Below are positions 1-13,096 of a stretch of DNA of 64,000 nt, one piece after another. The notes beneath the pieces were generated by a model. The model made no database searches. It was not told the origin of the DNA and was given only the letters and a program-made list of their open reading frames with translations. This DNA comes from Oxyruncus cristatus (taxonomy: Eukaryota > Chordata > Aves > Passeriformes > Cotingidae). Both the position numbers and the translations under genes were made by a program. The stretch is from the NCBI GenBank assembly GCA_013399855.1, contig VXAY01001311.1, positions 285,181-349,180 of the forward strand, read 5' to 3'. The number at the start of each line of letters is the position of its first letter. Position 1 is the stretch's first letter.

Positions 1-2991
1 GAGTGAAATATACTCCTTGAGTGGCAGTAGGAATTGGTAATTACCTTTAATTCTCTACGGGGGCACACGAAGGTGGGGAGTTTTTCCCCTGTGTCGGTCA
101 GAGCTGACGCAGAGGGAAATGGGGTGAGGGCTGCCCATGACACTGGAGTGCAGAGGGGAAAAGTGGGTTGATGTCCCCTTTCTCATCAGCCTTTGTGCCC
201 AGGGAGTGCTGTGGGTAGGTCAGGGGGCAGCTGAGCTGCATCAGACCCACTGTGAGTGAGTCTTGGGTTTGGACAGAGGAAGGGCTGCAAGCACAAAGGT
301 GGGAGCACCCCTGATTTTTTTAGCAGGTCTGAAATAGCACTTTGCCATTCCAAGTGCTCTCATAAAGCAGCCTTCTCATGCCAGGCAAAGGCAGAAGGGT
401 GAGGGAGGTACGTGCTGGAGCTGGGTGGGATGATCAGAGCCGTGGGCAGTCTGCAATAGGAATTGCTCTCAGCCACCGTTAAATGCGTTTGCAATGATAC
501 ATGGAAGTTCTTGCAGTTACCAGCCCTCCAGTTGAAGCAAGACTGAAAAATGTAACACACCATGCCCTAATCCACTTAATATGGTCTCTGTCCGTAGCTA
601 CCCACTTGCTGTCTTACAGTAAAGCTGTTTGGTTTCTCCGTGTCCAAGCAGAAGGGGAAGATTAAGTCTGCTGCTGTGCTGTGTAGTTGCTGGCAGAACT
701 TCTTTTCTGCTACATGGGCTGTAAGATGCTCTTTGTTTTATTTTCTCCCTTTCTCTTGAAAGGTACAAAGTACAGTGACAGGAACTATCATATTCAATTG
801 GACATGCTCTCTGCAGATTTGTTAAGGATTTACTCTACACATTTGTAGCATTTAGTTGCCATGGCAATGACCTCGGTGCAAGAGGGAACAGCCTTTAGGT
901 TGGACCTCAGATTTTCCTTTCATTTCCATTTAATTTGATTTGACTGCGAAATGTCACTTCCATTGCATTGATTAAGCTTCATTGTGGCCACCAGCTCTGT
1001 TAGAAAGGTTAAAGGGCAGGCCAGTGGCTGTCATTTTTCTCCCCCCTCACCCCCTTTTCTGATATCAATATAGGTTTGTTTTCTTTTCTTTTTTTATTTT
1101 TTTTTTCCAGAGGAAGACTAAGGTTTTACCCCATGGTGTTCCACAGTAAAAGCAAAACTAATGCAGCAACAGTTTGAAGTGGTGCTGACCTGCAGCTTCC
1201 TCAGACCGTTTTGTAGTACTTTAAAAAAGTAGGAATTTGTTTCTCTTTTTTCTTCCTGATATATGCTCACCCCCAGACAAGTAAATTGGATGTCCCCTCC
1301 AACACTAGTAACCATATTGGAAGGAGGAGGGCCATCTCTTTTTTCAAGGAGAATGTTATCCCCAAGGTGTATAATAACTGCCTGCTGGCTTCCATGAGGC
1401 TGGGAATCACTGGGAGCTGGATGCAGAGAGTGCACCTTTGCACAGGCTCTTTCTAGGCTGTTTAGTATTTACCAATTATGCAACAAGTGTAAAATAGAGA
1501 ATGGCAGCACGGTGGGATGGGAGGCTCCAATTGAGACCCAGGCACAAGCAAGGAACACTTGTGCAGTTTTGTTAATGGCAAACAAAATAATATCACAACT
1601 GTGGTGTTCTTCATTCCTAGTCAAAAGCATTCAGCCTTTGAAAGTGATACTGCCCATCTGCGGAATACCAAGGTACAGAAATCGTGCTGTATTTGTAAAG
1701 ACTTCCCCCTCTTGCTGCCCTAAGACCTCCACTTTGTACTGTGTGGGCTGTCAAGGACTTAGATAAATTAGGTCTGTTCATTTAGGTTTTGCAGAACCTC
1801 GGATACCTCTTTTGTCTGTGTTAGCAGGCACACAAGCCTTACTGGCAAGCTGGCTTTTTCCTGTAAGCCAGGTTTTCTGCCACATGCTTCAACATCAGCT
1901 AAAATACCATCTTGAAATTTGCATATTTCATGATAACCGAAGTTAAGATTTTTCCTGCATAGTTTGGTCAAAACTTAAGGTAAGAGTCTTACTGTTACAT
2001 GTTGGGTTTGGGTTTCTTTTTTGTGTTAAATAGATCAGATGCTCATTTTGAAAACACTGAGAAACTTTGTTTTGATCTTAGTAGTGCTGAAAATATTTAT
2101 CATTGGATAATGATAAGTTTGTTTAGTTGGATGGAAATGAAAAAAAAATGAATAAAACAGAAATATTAAAACAGCTTGGTCTGAAGGGAAGGGTGTAAGG
2201 AAGGCTCATTAAAGCAGGCTTGTGAGTATGAACTGGTGGGTTGATGAGGAAGAGGCTTGAAAAAGTCAAGGGAGAGAAAATGTTTGTCCAGGCACAGGGT
2301 AAACGATGCAAGGAAAAACTGAAACCCTGAAGTACTGCATATGGCTTGAAAATCTTCACAGCCAAAGGGCTGTTTTTCTTTCCTGACTGAACTGAACTTC
2401 AAATGAAGCCTCTCCTTCTATTGAAAGGAGGACTGAACTAGTGTGAAGAAAACTGGAGTTCTGGAGCCTGTATATGGGCTGGCATGGAGAAATAACTTGC
2501 ACACATGTGAGAAAGAGGGAATGTATTTGATTTCTTCTGATTTCTGCTCCCTTCTCTGTGACACACAGCGCCTAATGTCAGGGCCACCCTCTCTCAGAGA
2601 CATCTTCCTCTCGTGGGTGGTCAGGGCCAGGCATGGAAGGGTGAAATGCCTGGTGATGAACATCTTTACTCCCACGGGGTGGTTTGCAGGTGGGGGGGGC
2701 TTGAACTGGGGAAAGGTCTTCAAAGGGAAAATATTTCCTCGTGTGTCCCTGTGTGTCACAAAGGAGGGGTAGGACTTGACTGGGCAACCTTGAGGCTCAG
2801 AGGTTCATTGGCAATCCAGGTGGAGGAGCAAGCCCCCTGGCTCTGAGCTGTAGCCCTGTTATCCAAGTTTTATGCTGCTGGTGGGATAACTGGGAGGGGG
2901 GACACAGCCTGCACAGTGCTGTCCTGTGAGCACTGGCTATGCTGGCTCCCTTTTCTGTTTGCCTCCAAAAATTAAATGAGTAACTTTCATT
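1..2991. other. Unique non-coding DNA
   Basis: No recognisable repeat family, RNA gene or exon. It contains a long pyrimidine tract ending in CAG (separate entry), one ATTTGCAT octamer at 1917-1924 and a run of eight G at 2692-2699. The open frames on both strands are short, low in complexity and overlap one another, so none is called. Confidence 0.7.
1075..1111 (+). other. Splice-acceptor-like pyrimidine tract
   Basis: A tract of about 35 bases, nearly all T with a few C, G and A, ends in CAG at 1108-1110. A TTCTGAT branch-point-like heptamer lies about 50 bases upstream. The sequence has the form of a strong vertebrate 3' splice site. The putative exon would read 12 codons in one frame before a stop, so if it is used it is more likely a terminal or non-coding exon. 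Without transcript data it may equally be a chance T-rich tract. Confidence 0.2.
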
Positions 2992-3026
2992 AGAGGAGAA
3001 AGAAGGAAAGGAAGGAAAGAAGGAAG
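2992..3026. repeat. Purine-only GGAA-type simple repeat
   Basis: Thirty-five consecutive purines made of imperfect GGAA/AGAA units. This is a low-complexity tract with no gene content. Confidence 0.8.
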
Positions 3027-6000
3027 CAGCTTCCTGCATCAAATAGTAAAATGAAGAAAGGCTCTTAAAGCTGGAACAAGTCAGAGCAACCCAGCTGGTG
3101 GTCTGTGGGATGCTGCTGTCTGACCTGCTTGCTTTTCTGCTGTGGCCTTGCCTTGGGACTGGGGGTGAAGGGGAAAAGTTGGATGTGAAATCCAGCAGCT
3201 GCTGAATACTTCTGCTTATCCATGCAAATTGTCACCGTGCCCATGGAGGGGAGGAGGAGTTTGGCACTGCTTGAGCCTGGACACTGGCCTGTGGAGGCCA
3301 AGTGTCGGCTCACGGCTTTGGAAGTACTCTGTTGTCTTGTTCTGAGTTTGTAGAAGAAAATGTTAGCTCTCAGTTGTGTGTGTGTTTCTGACAATGCATC
3401 ATGATCACTTCTTCTGGTTTCCATTCTTTGGAAAGGACACAATTTTAGAGCAGGTTCTCCTCTTGAACAGAATAATGTTAATATTCTCAGAGTATAAATA
3501 CAGATGCTGTGGACTTCCACAGAGGGTGGGTTCTTCTGCAGTAATGTTTCAAAAACTCCCAAACTCAAAATTGCTTAAACTCTGAGTCAGTGTTTGGAGA
3601 TGAAGATAGTGGATAAAACAGATTCAGAGAAAATATTTGACTACTCTGTACACTCTAGGTTTTAGTTTTTTAATGTGGATCATGGTGTTTGGTTTCCTAC
3701 GCAAAAGCAATTTGAGGCATTTAGAGATCTGTACATGATCGATGCTGGTATTGATAATTTTTGTCATAATTTATGAGGTAGTTCTTTTTAGGAAAATATT
3801 GTTTAAGACTATATACTGAACTTGGAGCTTGTTCTTCATGGCAGTTGTGCCATGTGGTAGAAATAACCAGCTTTCTGAACTTTCAGCCACACTCTGTGAC
3901 TGAGACAGGAGAACAGCAAATAGCTGTCTTCTGTGTCCTGTCTTGTCCTCTCATTTATAAAAACTGTATAAAAAACCTGAAGCAGGTGTAGAAAATTAAA
4001 AGCTGAATTCTGAAAAAGCTGTTTTATACAGTATCCTAAATCTTTGTGCTCAAAAATTAGACAAAATGGATTTCTTATTTTTTTTTTGGGGGGGGGGGGC
4101 TGTGCTGTGCAAACCCAATTTCTCTTTCTGTCACCAAAAGTTTGTGACCCATGGTCTAAGCAATCAGGACGTCCCACCATGGACGAGCTGCTGCATCTCC
4201 TTGCCAGGGCAGGTGTGGAGGGACTCACCACCTAGAACAGAGCAATTCCCATCTCCCTTGGATGCTGCTTATGGCAGCAGTGGAGTTGAATTGACACATC
4301 CTTTTCTACCTCAAATGCACAGTCATTTTACTTTACACCATCAGTGAAAGACATTATCTCACCCAGGTAAACCAAATTTGCCCTATTTAGTCAGTGAAGG
4401 GAGACGCCGTTTAATTCCTTTGCACAAAGTGAGCAGGATTCAGCAGCTCCAGCTCCAACACATCTCTTTTTTTTTTTGTTTCCTCTTCTCAGCAGGAGCT
4501 GAGTATTGGCGTCTCTCCCACAGCATCATGCCTTGTTGTTTTCTCTCAAGCAAAAACAACAGAAAAGGAAGATTAAAAGGAAGAAGTAGACAGATTTGAA
4601 AGAGGATCGTTAGCTCCAAGGTCTGATGGGACCTCCTTGAAAGTGTTCACAGATCCGTGTCACCCATGCCAAAGTCATACTGCAGTTTTCAGAACCTTTT
4701 ATAATCTCCAGCATATAGACACTGTCTTTCTCTTTTCCTTTTTTTCTTTGCTGTTTAACACAAATAGTTGCTCAGAGTAAAATTTTGTCTATTTACTTCT
4801 CCTCTTTAGAATTTAGTAATTAATTTGTGACATTCATGTGTTGTGTCATGGTATGCTATTAATATCTTTGTTGTGTATTAGCCTTCTCAAAGCATTTGTA
4901 TGGAGGCATAAAAGGAGAGGAGTTTCCCCTAGTTTTAAGCTGATTTACCAAATTGAATGTCAGGCCAGGTTCACAAAAACTTCCAAAATAGGTGAGCGTT
5001 ATAAATAAAACTGAACGTGTTACTGTTTTGGGGGAAAGCTGTGGAACTCAGTTTTTTCTTCCAGCTCAGCCCCAGAATAGACACATGCTGTTAGTTTTTC
5101 ACTTTGAGCTTTTAGATTCCAGCAGACCTTAAACTTAGCAAAGAGATAAGAAGAATTTTATGAACTGAAGAATGAGTTTCATGCAGATATGAATCAGCAC
5201 TGATACCTTGGCTACCGTCATCATGTGAGTATGCTGTCATTGCAGCAGATATGATAAATTTGGGAATCTTAAACTGAACACACTTGTCCCCTGTGCTTGT
5301 GAGGCAAAGCACGGAAAAGAAAATTTTTCAAATGCCAAAACCAGTATTTTCAGAGAAAAAAATGTTTTACCTGTAGTCTCTTAATTCTGTCTGTAAGCTC
5401 CATTCAGGCTTTGAGATGCAGGAGGACTTCTGGGGTTTTTGGGCACCAAGCCAATATAAATAACAAAAATAAGAGGAAATCATAGAGCTGTTTTCTTATT
5501 GTTAATAGCATAATGCATCTTTTGTTGGGTTTCCTCTCTGCAGGACTCTCCCTGCTGCAGTAGGGCTGTTTACCTCTGTCTTCTCAAAGGCCCTGTTCTG
5601 TGGAGCTGCTTTCTCAAACTGTAATAAAGGCTGCAAATTCTTGAGGAGAATCGGACAGATTTGATTGACCAAGTAAATCTAATTCCCAGTGACAAGAGAA
5701 AAATTAATTCCAGCGTTCTTAGAGAGATGAGATTTGGGGGGAGTTTATAGCATAAGTCTGTAATATGAGTCTTTAATGTCTGAAGGCTTCGAGTCAGTGT
5801 TTATAAAGAACCCTCTTCACTTTGCCCCCATTTTGAAGCACTTATTTTCCTCTCTGCTTGCAAAGATCTTAAAAAGATCTCAAGTCTTTGTACTTGAGAT
5901 TGCTTTTGTTCAGAGTTGTCCAGTGTTTTCTCCCCTTTCATGTCTTCTGCACTGTTTGCTTTTCTGTGTGTGAACATGCAGTCTGGGCTGTGTGCACATC

Positions 6001-8331
6001 ATGGGGTTTAATGTAAAATTCTGGTGGGTGAAATTGTGCATATCTCCTCCTGTTTTGCCCTTTCTTTTTAGTACGTGAAGGAACCAGCAAAAGGGAAAGT
6101 GCTGTGACTAAACATTTAAATAAATCATAGATTTGTAGCTTCATAATCAGTTTAGCAGATTTTATTCCAGTTGATGTATCTTATTGCATGTTTGTATGTG
6201 AAAATGAAGAGAAAGTAAAAACAAAATTATATTTATCATCAGTTTTGTTAATTACAGGAAACTAGTTCACAAATACACAGGAGTAGTATCTTCAGCTAAT
6301 CCTTTGTCTTCTTGTTTGTTTAATAAATTAGATGGATGTACCAAATAGCATGCTGCTGGGGCAACATTAATTTTATTATAGAATAAAAAGTAGAACTATT
6401 AGTCTCTGTTTCTGGCATGTTTGTAAGCTATCTGACCTATTTTCTTCTCCACCCTCCTCACAGTGCTTACCAAATTCCCCTCTCCCTATGCCTAAAGTAA
6501 AACTGTCTTACAATTAAACCAGCTGATAGCCAGCCCTGGAGACATTACCCAGTATCCTGGCAAATAGATAAGATATATTGTTTTATATATTTGTGCAACA
6601 GGGAGAGACAGCTTCATCACTTCAAGCAAGGGAATAATCTGTTTACACTAGAGGAATAGGCTCACTTGGTTTTCTTCCCTTTGGTTGTCGAGATAATTTC
6701 AGGAGGCAATATTTGCCTCATTTTTACCAACAGACTTGGCTGGATGGTTTGTTTTAAATTTATTACATTTTAAGAGAAAAGTAGGCCAGGAGACTACAGT
6801 TCCCAGAATCCTCAGGAAGTGTATAGATGGACTTCTAAAATTGAAGCACGGTGGATGTGATCAGGTTTTTGCTACTGCTTGACTTTAGGAGCTGGAAGTA
6901 TCTGGGCTGTTTTTAAATGACATTCTCTGCAAAAAAACCCAAACCAACCAGAAGAGATCTGATACACAGTGTTGTTTTGTCACTGAGGATGAAAACCAGG
7001 CACTTAAGACCAAAAAATGTTTAATTAACAGTATAGTCATTCCAGGTCTTCAAAAATCGTGATGGATGTGGAAAATCTGTCTTGAGTCAAAAACCTTAGA
7101 CATGTTGAAAGTCAGGATTCTTCTTTTCTCTGAACAACTCTTTTCCTGCTTTCTGTTCCGGGCAGTTGGTGATCACTTTTAGTTTTTGGTACGTTGAAAG
7201 CTAATACATTATTTAAGATTTTTATGTGTGAAAATAAAAAAAAACAACCAATCAATATAGCACTTAATATAACACTCCTTGGAATTTCTTTTTTGACCTT
7301 GACCTGTTATTTTTCAGTAAGGGGCATGTCTGCAGGGAAGGGCATGGGCAGACTAGTTTGGAAGTCAACAGACTAAGTTAATGTATTCCAGCACTGCAGG
7401 TGGATGGAGCATCATGCCATGTGGGCCAGGATGGATTCCAGTCAGACAGGTCAGAGTGCAAGAAAATGTCTCTGCCCAGCCCTTGAACTGCACAGGCATT
7501 TCTGTAGTCCTGATCTTGGCCTGACTGACCATGTACTCGGCCTGAGAGAAGGAAGTGTCTCAGTAGCCCAGCCAGAAATGCAGCCCCATGTGGCCTGATA
7601 CCCAGTTCAGCGCCTTAACCAGCAGACTGTGCTGTTTCCTCATTTCAGTTGTCATCGACCCCTCTTTCTCTATTTTGTCCAGAGTCTTCAGCCTTTTGTC
7701 ACACATTAGCAAGACCGGTGTGAAATATTTGGATATTGAGGAATGCAAGCTCTCGGGGATGATTATGTTTTATTACTGGACACAGTTATAACAATATTTT
7801 TCCACGTCCTCTTTAATTTTCCTGTTGAAAGCAAATTGTAAACTTTATCCTATTAATAGTCAATAGTGCACATATAGTGGATTGTTAATGGTAGTGGAGG
7901 AGACTGTCATTTGAGAAACCTCACAATGTGCTAAGATCTTAAAATACAATGTTGCCTTCTTTTCCACCATCCCTCTGGTTCATACGTTCTTTTGAGATGT
8001 GCCAAAACAAGTCTTAGTCTCGATCTTCGAGATTCTGTATTGTAGAGTGTGTTTCAGCTTAGCTAAGCTATCTGGGGTGAATTTTTATTACAGTGCAAGG
8101 TACTATTATTGTTCATGTACAATAATAATGAAAATACCGATTTTTTTGGTTGTATTTTTTGAGCTTTGTATATGCCCCAGAGGTAGATAGAGAGTTTATG
8201 AAGAAAGGTTATATTTAAGAGAAATGGGTATCAGTGCTATGAGATTATACCCATGACAGATGGTTGTAACTAAAGCTTCATCTTGGTGCTGAAAAGCTGA
8301 ATGAAACAGTATTCAGATTTTGAAGTAATGT
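3027..8331. other. Unique non-coding DNA, AT-rich
   Basis: No repeat family, RNA gene or exon recognised. The longest open frame of the whole window lies here (minus strand, 3065-3568, 167 codons), but it has no recognisable domain and I treat it as chance. Other contents are an ATGCAAAT octamer at 3222-3229, a T10-G12 homopolymer junction at 4078-4099, T11 at 4467-4477 and a small 9-bp hairpin at 5877-5900. Confidence 0.7.
4078..4099 (+). repeat. T10-G12 homopolymer junction
   Basis: Ten T followed directly by twelve G. The G run could form intermolecular or imperfect quadruplex structure and is likely to vary in length. It belongs to a class of T-run/G-run tracts that recur on the plus strand of this window. 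Confidence 0.85.
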
Positions 8332-8371
8332 TGGCTTCATTTCAATGGGACTTTTGCCTGAGTAAGAACAG
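8332..8371 (+). repeat. Scrap of an old sauropsid repeat
   Basis: The segment contains TTTCAATGGGACTTTTGCCT followed by GAGTAAG. From memory it matches a motif common in old dispersed repeats of turtles, crocodilians and birds (a 'cttcaatggga ... gcctgagtaag' core). I do not recall a family name with certainty. The flanks are too diverged to set boundaries. Confidence 0.4.
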
Positions 8372-8493
8372 ACTAAAAACTCACTAATGATTCTAATTTT
8401 TTGTGTCAGCTTTGAGCAGATTTTAAAAAATTAAATTTTCTTTTTTTTCTTATTTTGGATTGATAAAATTCCAACAGAAAACATGGAGGGGTT

Positions 8494-8513
8494 GTTTGTT
8501 TGTTTGTTTGTTT
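8494..8513 (+). repeat. (GTTT)5 microsatellite
   Basis: Five perfect GTTT units after a GGGG run. A simple tetranucleotide repeat. Confidence 0.9.
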
Positions 8514-10035
8514 AAGGAAATGTGTGCAACATTATGCCTTTGTTCACTGGTATGTCAAGATCTAAAACAACATTGTTTTATTCACACTGAAAAGCAAAAC
8601 ATCTTACTGGGAAACATGAAAGAGTTGTTAAAGTAATTTCTTTCACTCTTAGTTTCAGAGTTGGTTGTGAACCTCAAAATTTTGTGAGGTTCAGTCAGAA
8701 TAGTTATGTAAAAGTTCAGACGCTAACTTTAAGCAAATCCAAATATCTTGAGGCTGGAAATCTCCACAAGAACATATTTCCCCTTGACTTGTCTAATACA
8801 ATGAGTTCAGCGAGGCTACACCCTGGGGAGTTTTGGCCCACCATGTCGTGTGTGTGCTTTAAGTGCTTACACTCAGCCATGAGGGTATTTTTAATTTTAT
8901 CTTGAGAAACTAAACTGAGGGACTTCACAAATGAATCCATCAGGAAGACAAGGTTAATTCTGGCCGCTGTTTGTGGGAGTATGGTGCCTTCAAATACCAA
9001 CACATTTTTTTTTTTCAGTGGTGGCATTTGGAAGAATAAATGAAGTGTGACTCCCGGCATCTCTTTAGTTGCCCTGAAAATGGAATGTCAAACAGCATAT
9101 AATCATCTTCCTTGTTTAAAGGAAGAGGAGCAAGTGAGAGACCTAGTTTTCTATTTGTGTCAGTTTTTGGATGTCTTAATATTCTATCTTGTCTAATTTT
9201 CCAGAGAGTGATAATAGAGTTCCTGTCAAATTAGAGGTTACAGACTCTTTAACCTATGTCACAAAAAACCCCCTACATTACTTATTATTACCATGAATAT
9301 AATCCAAATAAAAATTTAGTTTTTAATGCTGTTATGCAGAAGGTTGCATTCCAAGCATATAATTTTATTCATTATAAATATTAAAAATATTCAGCCTGAC
9401 ATTAGCCTGCTTGCTCCCCCATCGCTTCAAAAAAAGGCTGAATTTGATGTGGAGCAAACGTGTCTCCGCTTGGTCTGGGGGGCAGAAGTTCGGCCTCAGC
9501 CCCCTGCACTGTCAGGACTGAGCAGGCACTGCTGCTGCCCTGCCAAGTGCAGTTCCTGGGTTTAATTGATGTAGCAGAGAGGGTATTTTCAGATGGGCCA
9601 GCCTGGTGTAACCATCTTCAAGGAGGGAGCAGGGATGAGCTGGGAGAGTCATTTAAATGAAATGTGCTTGCCCCACGTTGGGGGTTTTCTATGAGAGGGC
9701 CCAGATGTGGCAACACTAGAATTACAGCTCGCGTCACTGACTTGCAGAGTAGTGCAAAGGCTAAAGTTTCTTTAAAATTAAAAAGCCCCAGCCCTCTTGG
9801 TTGTAAGTAGAGCTGTGGCAAGTATTACCTACAGTTTTATTCTTGTTCACACAAATTCCAACAAATTTAGGCCTCCTTTGAAAGGGCCCTACTTTCAAGC
9901 TTACAACAAATGAGTAGTGAATAAATGTATCTCATTCTTACGTATTTTTGGTTCAAAATCCGAAATCCCCAGGACTTCTGCACTGAAGTCTTTAGTGCCC
10001 ACTGTTCACAGAGATGCAAATCCAAGACTGTTTCT

Positions 10036-10075
10036 GGGGGGTGGTTTTTTTTTTTTTTTGGTTTTTTTTTGTTTT
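10036..10075 (+). repeat. G6-TGG-T15-GG-T9 low-complexity tract
   Basis: A run of six G, then TGG, fifteen T, GG, nine T, G and four T. It has the same design as the tracts at 35402, 37201, 57016 and 61103. No gene content. Confidence 0.85.
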
Positions 10076-12840
10076 AAATCAGGTGAGTGTCACATGCTTC
10101 GATTTTGTAATGAGAGTTTTTGCACTGTCCTAATTAATACAGTGTGCCTGTCCTGGACCTTTGAAGTAAGTGGGAGTTCTGCCACCAATTTAAATAGGAG
10201 AAGGATTTGAGCCAATTTGAACAGAAGTTTTCACTTATCTTAGTGCCTAATCTTCTTTTTAAAGGGATGTGGGAGTATCAGCACCTCCTACGTAACGCTC
10301 AGCAGCGTGCAGAAGTAAACTAGTCTGGTCACTTATGGAGGCCCATTTAAAACCAGGAGGATTACTCAGGTGAGTGACAAGGCTTTGAGAACAGATTTTA
10401 GGGAAGTTAATTCAGAGTGCAAAATGACATTTAACCCATCTGTGTGAATATTAGCAGTTGAAGCAGGCCACAAAATCATTTAGAAATTGTAAGTTAAAAA
10501 AAAAACCCAAACCAATCCTCTTCTGTATTTTTCTTGCATTTGAGTTGTCAGGGTTCACACTTTCAAGGGTGTTTTTTTTTTAAGCATCAGTGCTTGTAGC
10601 TCCATTTCTTTGTTAAATTGGAGCTGATATTCTCCAATAAGCAGAGCAGATCTGTAAGAGAAATGCTTGCTATGAATCTCATGATAAAAACACAGTATTT
10701 GACAACACTAGGTCTGTGTAAATACTTTTGTATCTTTGCAGTGCTTTGTCCCTGGAGAAACAGGGTTGTCTAGACCTCTCCTACTGTGTCTCTGCATGGC
10801 AATGTATAGAATGTATAGCTCCACAGTGGCTGACCACATATGGCTGATGTCAGGAAACTGGCCGACTCTTGACTCTTGTCTTAGGAGGGTTTTGTGAAAA
10901 CCAAGGCAAATTTGCTGTAAGATTTCTGCACTTCACTGGAAAACTTCAAGTGTCTGTAAATTGAGGAAGGTACAGAACTCATGTTGCCTTCACACTGTGT
11001 CTCTTTTTAGTTCACTGAGTGCAGAAGGAGCCCATAAATACTGACTTCCTCTAGTCTGCCCTATGGTCTTTATAGATTAACCCTGATTTTTCACAAACTG
11101 CTGGTAAAATGATCTACTGGAGTTTGTGGACTACATGCATGTCTCTCCAGTCTCCATATAATATTCACCTAACTAAAGCCTTGCAGACAGCTGCTTTAAC
11201 CACGTGGTGTATCGTACTAGCTTTATGGAAGAACTTTTTGTCCTCCATTCCAAATAGTGTGTTATGTCACATTATTGACAAAGTTCTATTAATTTTTAAT
11301 TTAAGACTCTTTCCCTTAGACGCTCATTTCGAGACTGGTAATAAAGTAGCCATGACTGTGGATACTGTTCTGTAAGGACAAAACTGGGAAAAAAACCCAT
11401 TTTCTCTGGTGAATCTGTGGCTACTACTTAAAATAGATCTGCATTTTAAAACATGACACTATAGTTTTATTTATGTTTTTTAAAATAAAATAAAAATATT
11501 ATTTTATACATTGTTTTAGGCAAGTCCAGTGACTTTTTTTTTTTTGCCTGAAGTTTTTGTTTTTCTCTGTTGCATGGAGGCCAGCTGGTTTGCTAGCTTG
11601 AGTGACCTCACATTTCTTAAATGTACCCATAAATCAAGCCAAGGCCATGCATTAAAAGCTCTGCTCTGACATCAAGTCAAAGGAGGGAAAGTTTGATACA
11701 TTGTGGGAGAAGTACAGAGCTGGATACTGAAGGTCAGATTTTTCAATCCTTATACTTCCATACTGAGAGTCTCTCAGAAGACTTGGAAGTCAGCTGGACC
11801 CTCTATTGCTTGAGGTAAATATAGGTTAAAAAAACATGCCCTGAAGAACCAATAACTATTTTAAGTAGTGCAAACAATCTTAATCAAAAAATAAAAGAAA
11901 AAAAGACAGTGAGATGATTATGAGTTAACACTTAATTACTTGAAAGTTTTGTTCTTGTGAAGATCTCTAATAAAGGAAGTTTGGCAGCGTGTTCAATGAG
12001 GTTGCCACAGTGGAGCATTGTGGTGTGATTTAGTGAAAAGTACGTAAACCATCATGTTTGCATTAATAGGTTAGCATGTCATTGTATTTTTGGAAAGTAC
12101 TGATGTTTCTGGGTCACAGAAGGATTTTGGTATCTGCAAATATTTTGTTCTGAGAACCCAAGAAATGGTGAGCAAAACTGGTTTGATTTTAGAAGCAGAA
12201 GTACAATAATGATTAGAAACATGAAAGTAAAAGACTTCTAAAAATTCCTCTGCTTTTTAAGGCTTCTTAGGTCCCTAGGAGAGTAATAGTGGCTAATTTA
12301 ATACCTACTTTAAAGATGATAATTTATTCTTATTTACAAAAATAACTTGATCTAGAAACTGAAACAAACTAAAACCAAGTATTTCTAAGACTTAAAGGCA
12401 CAGTGTTGTTGATTGCTCGTCACTGTGTGTGCTGAGTGATCCCTGGTAACACAGAGAACTCATCTTTTGCCCTGGTGTGACTGAAGGCAGGCTCAGGCTC
12501 GGCACCACGGTGGCTGCAAAGACTCTGCAGCAGCGGGGCTGTGACCTGTGTTAAGGAGCACAAAATAGACAGTGCAGAGACAGTCTGGACCAGAAGCTTC
12601 TCTTTATCAATTAGGATGCTTGAATTCTTGGTGTTCCTGCTGGCCACCATAGCCAGTAGATGTGTTTTGGTGCATGGCCTCATCAGCTTGTAGTCGATGC
12701 TGTGCAGTCATGGCTGAGTGCTCCCTGTGGTGCTCCCTGTCTTGTTTCCACTCTGTAGTATCCATCTAGGTCTTGAATTTTTGCACAGTGCTCCCACCAT
12801 GAGTATCTCCGAAGATTTTACTGTTTTTTATTTCTACATT

Positions 12841-13096
12841 TCATAGAATTATAGAATCACAGAACCAGCCGGGTTGGAAAAGACCTCCACGATCATCAAG
12901 TCCAACCCTTGATCCAACACTGCCGTGGTTACCAGACCATGGCACTAAGTGCCACGTCCAGTCCCATCTTAACAACCTCCAGGGACGGAGAATCCACCAC
13001 TTCCCTGGGCAGCCCATTCCAATGCCTGATTACTCTCTGTAAAAAATTTCTTCCTACTATCCAACCTAAACCTCCCCTGGCAGAGCTTAAGATCAT
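12841..13096 (-). mobile_element. CR1 LINE, 3' end, 5'-truncated
   Basis: The plus strand begins with TCATAGAATTATAGAATCAC, the reverse complement of the short repeated tail at the 3' end of avian CR1. It continues with the antisense of the 'ttggacttgatgatc' 3' UTR block and then the last part of ORF2. Read on the minus strand, 12929-13111 encodes the C-terminal motif RHWNGLPREVVDSPSLEV typical of CR1 reverse-transcriptase ORF2. Only about 256 bp remain, so the copy is strongly 5'-truncated, as most CR1 copies are. The sequence variety resembles passerine CR1-J/X-type copies, but the subfamily call needs alignment. It is not coding today. Confidence 0.95.

Larger units (their letters stand above)
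8372..12840. other. Unique non-coding DNA with simple tracts
   Basis: No exon or RNA gene recognised. It contains a five-unit GTTT repeat at 8494-8513, a G/T homopolymer tract at 10036-10075, A10 next to CCCAAACC at 10496-10512, T12 at 11534-11545 and an ATGCAAAT octamer at 10014-10021. The open frames are short and unremarkable. Confidence 0.7.

Noticed and set aside
3065..3568. Longest open frame in the window (minus strand, 167 codons)
   Set aside because: No recognisable domain, no splice or promoter context, and composition like translated non-coding DNA. A frame of this length can arise by chance in 64 kb over six frames.
5877..5900. 9-bp hairpin ATCTCAAGT/ACTTGAGAT
   Set aside because: Short stems of this size are expected by chance and no terminator-type context applies in a vertebrate genome.
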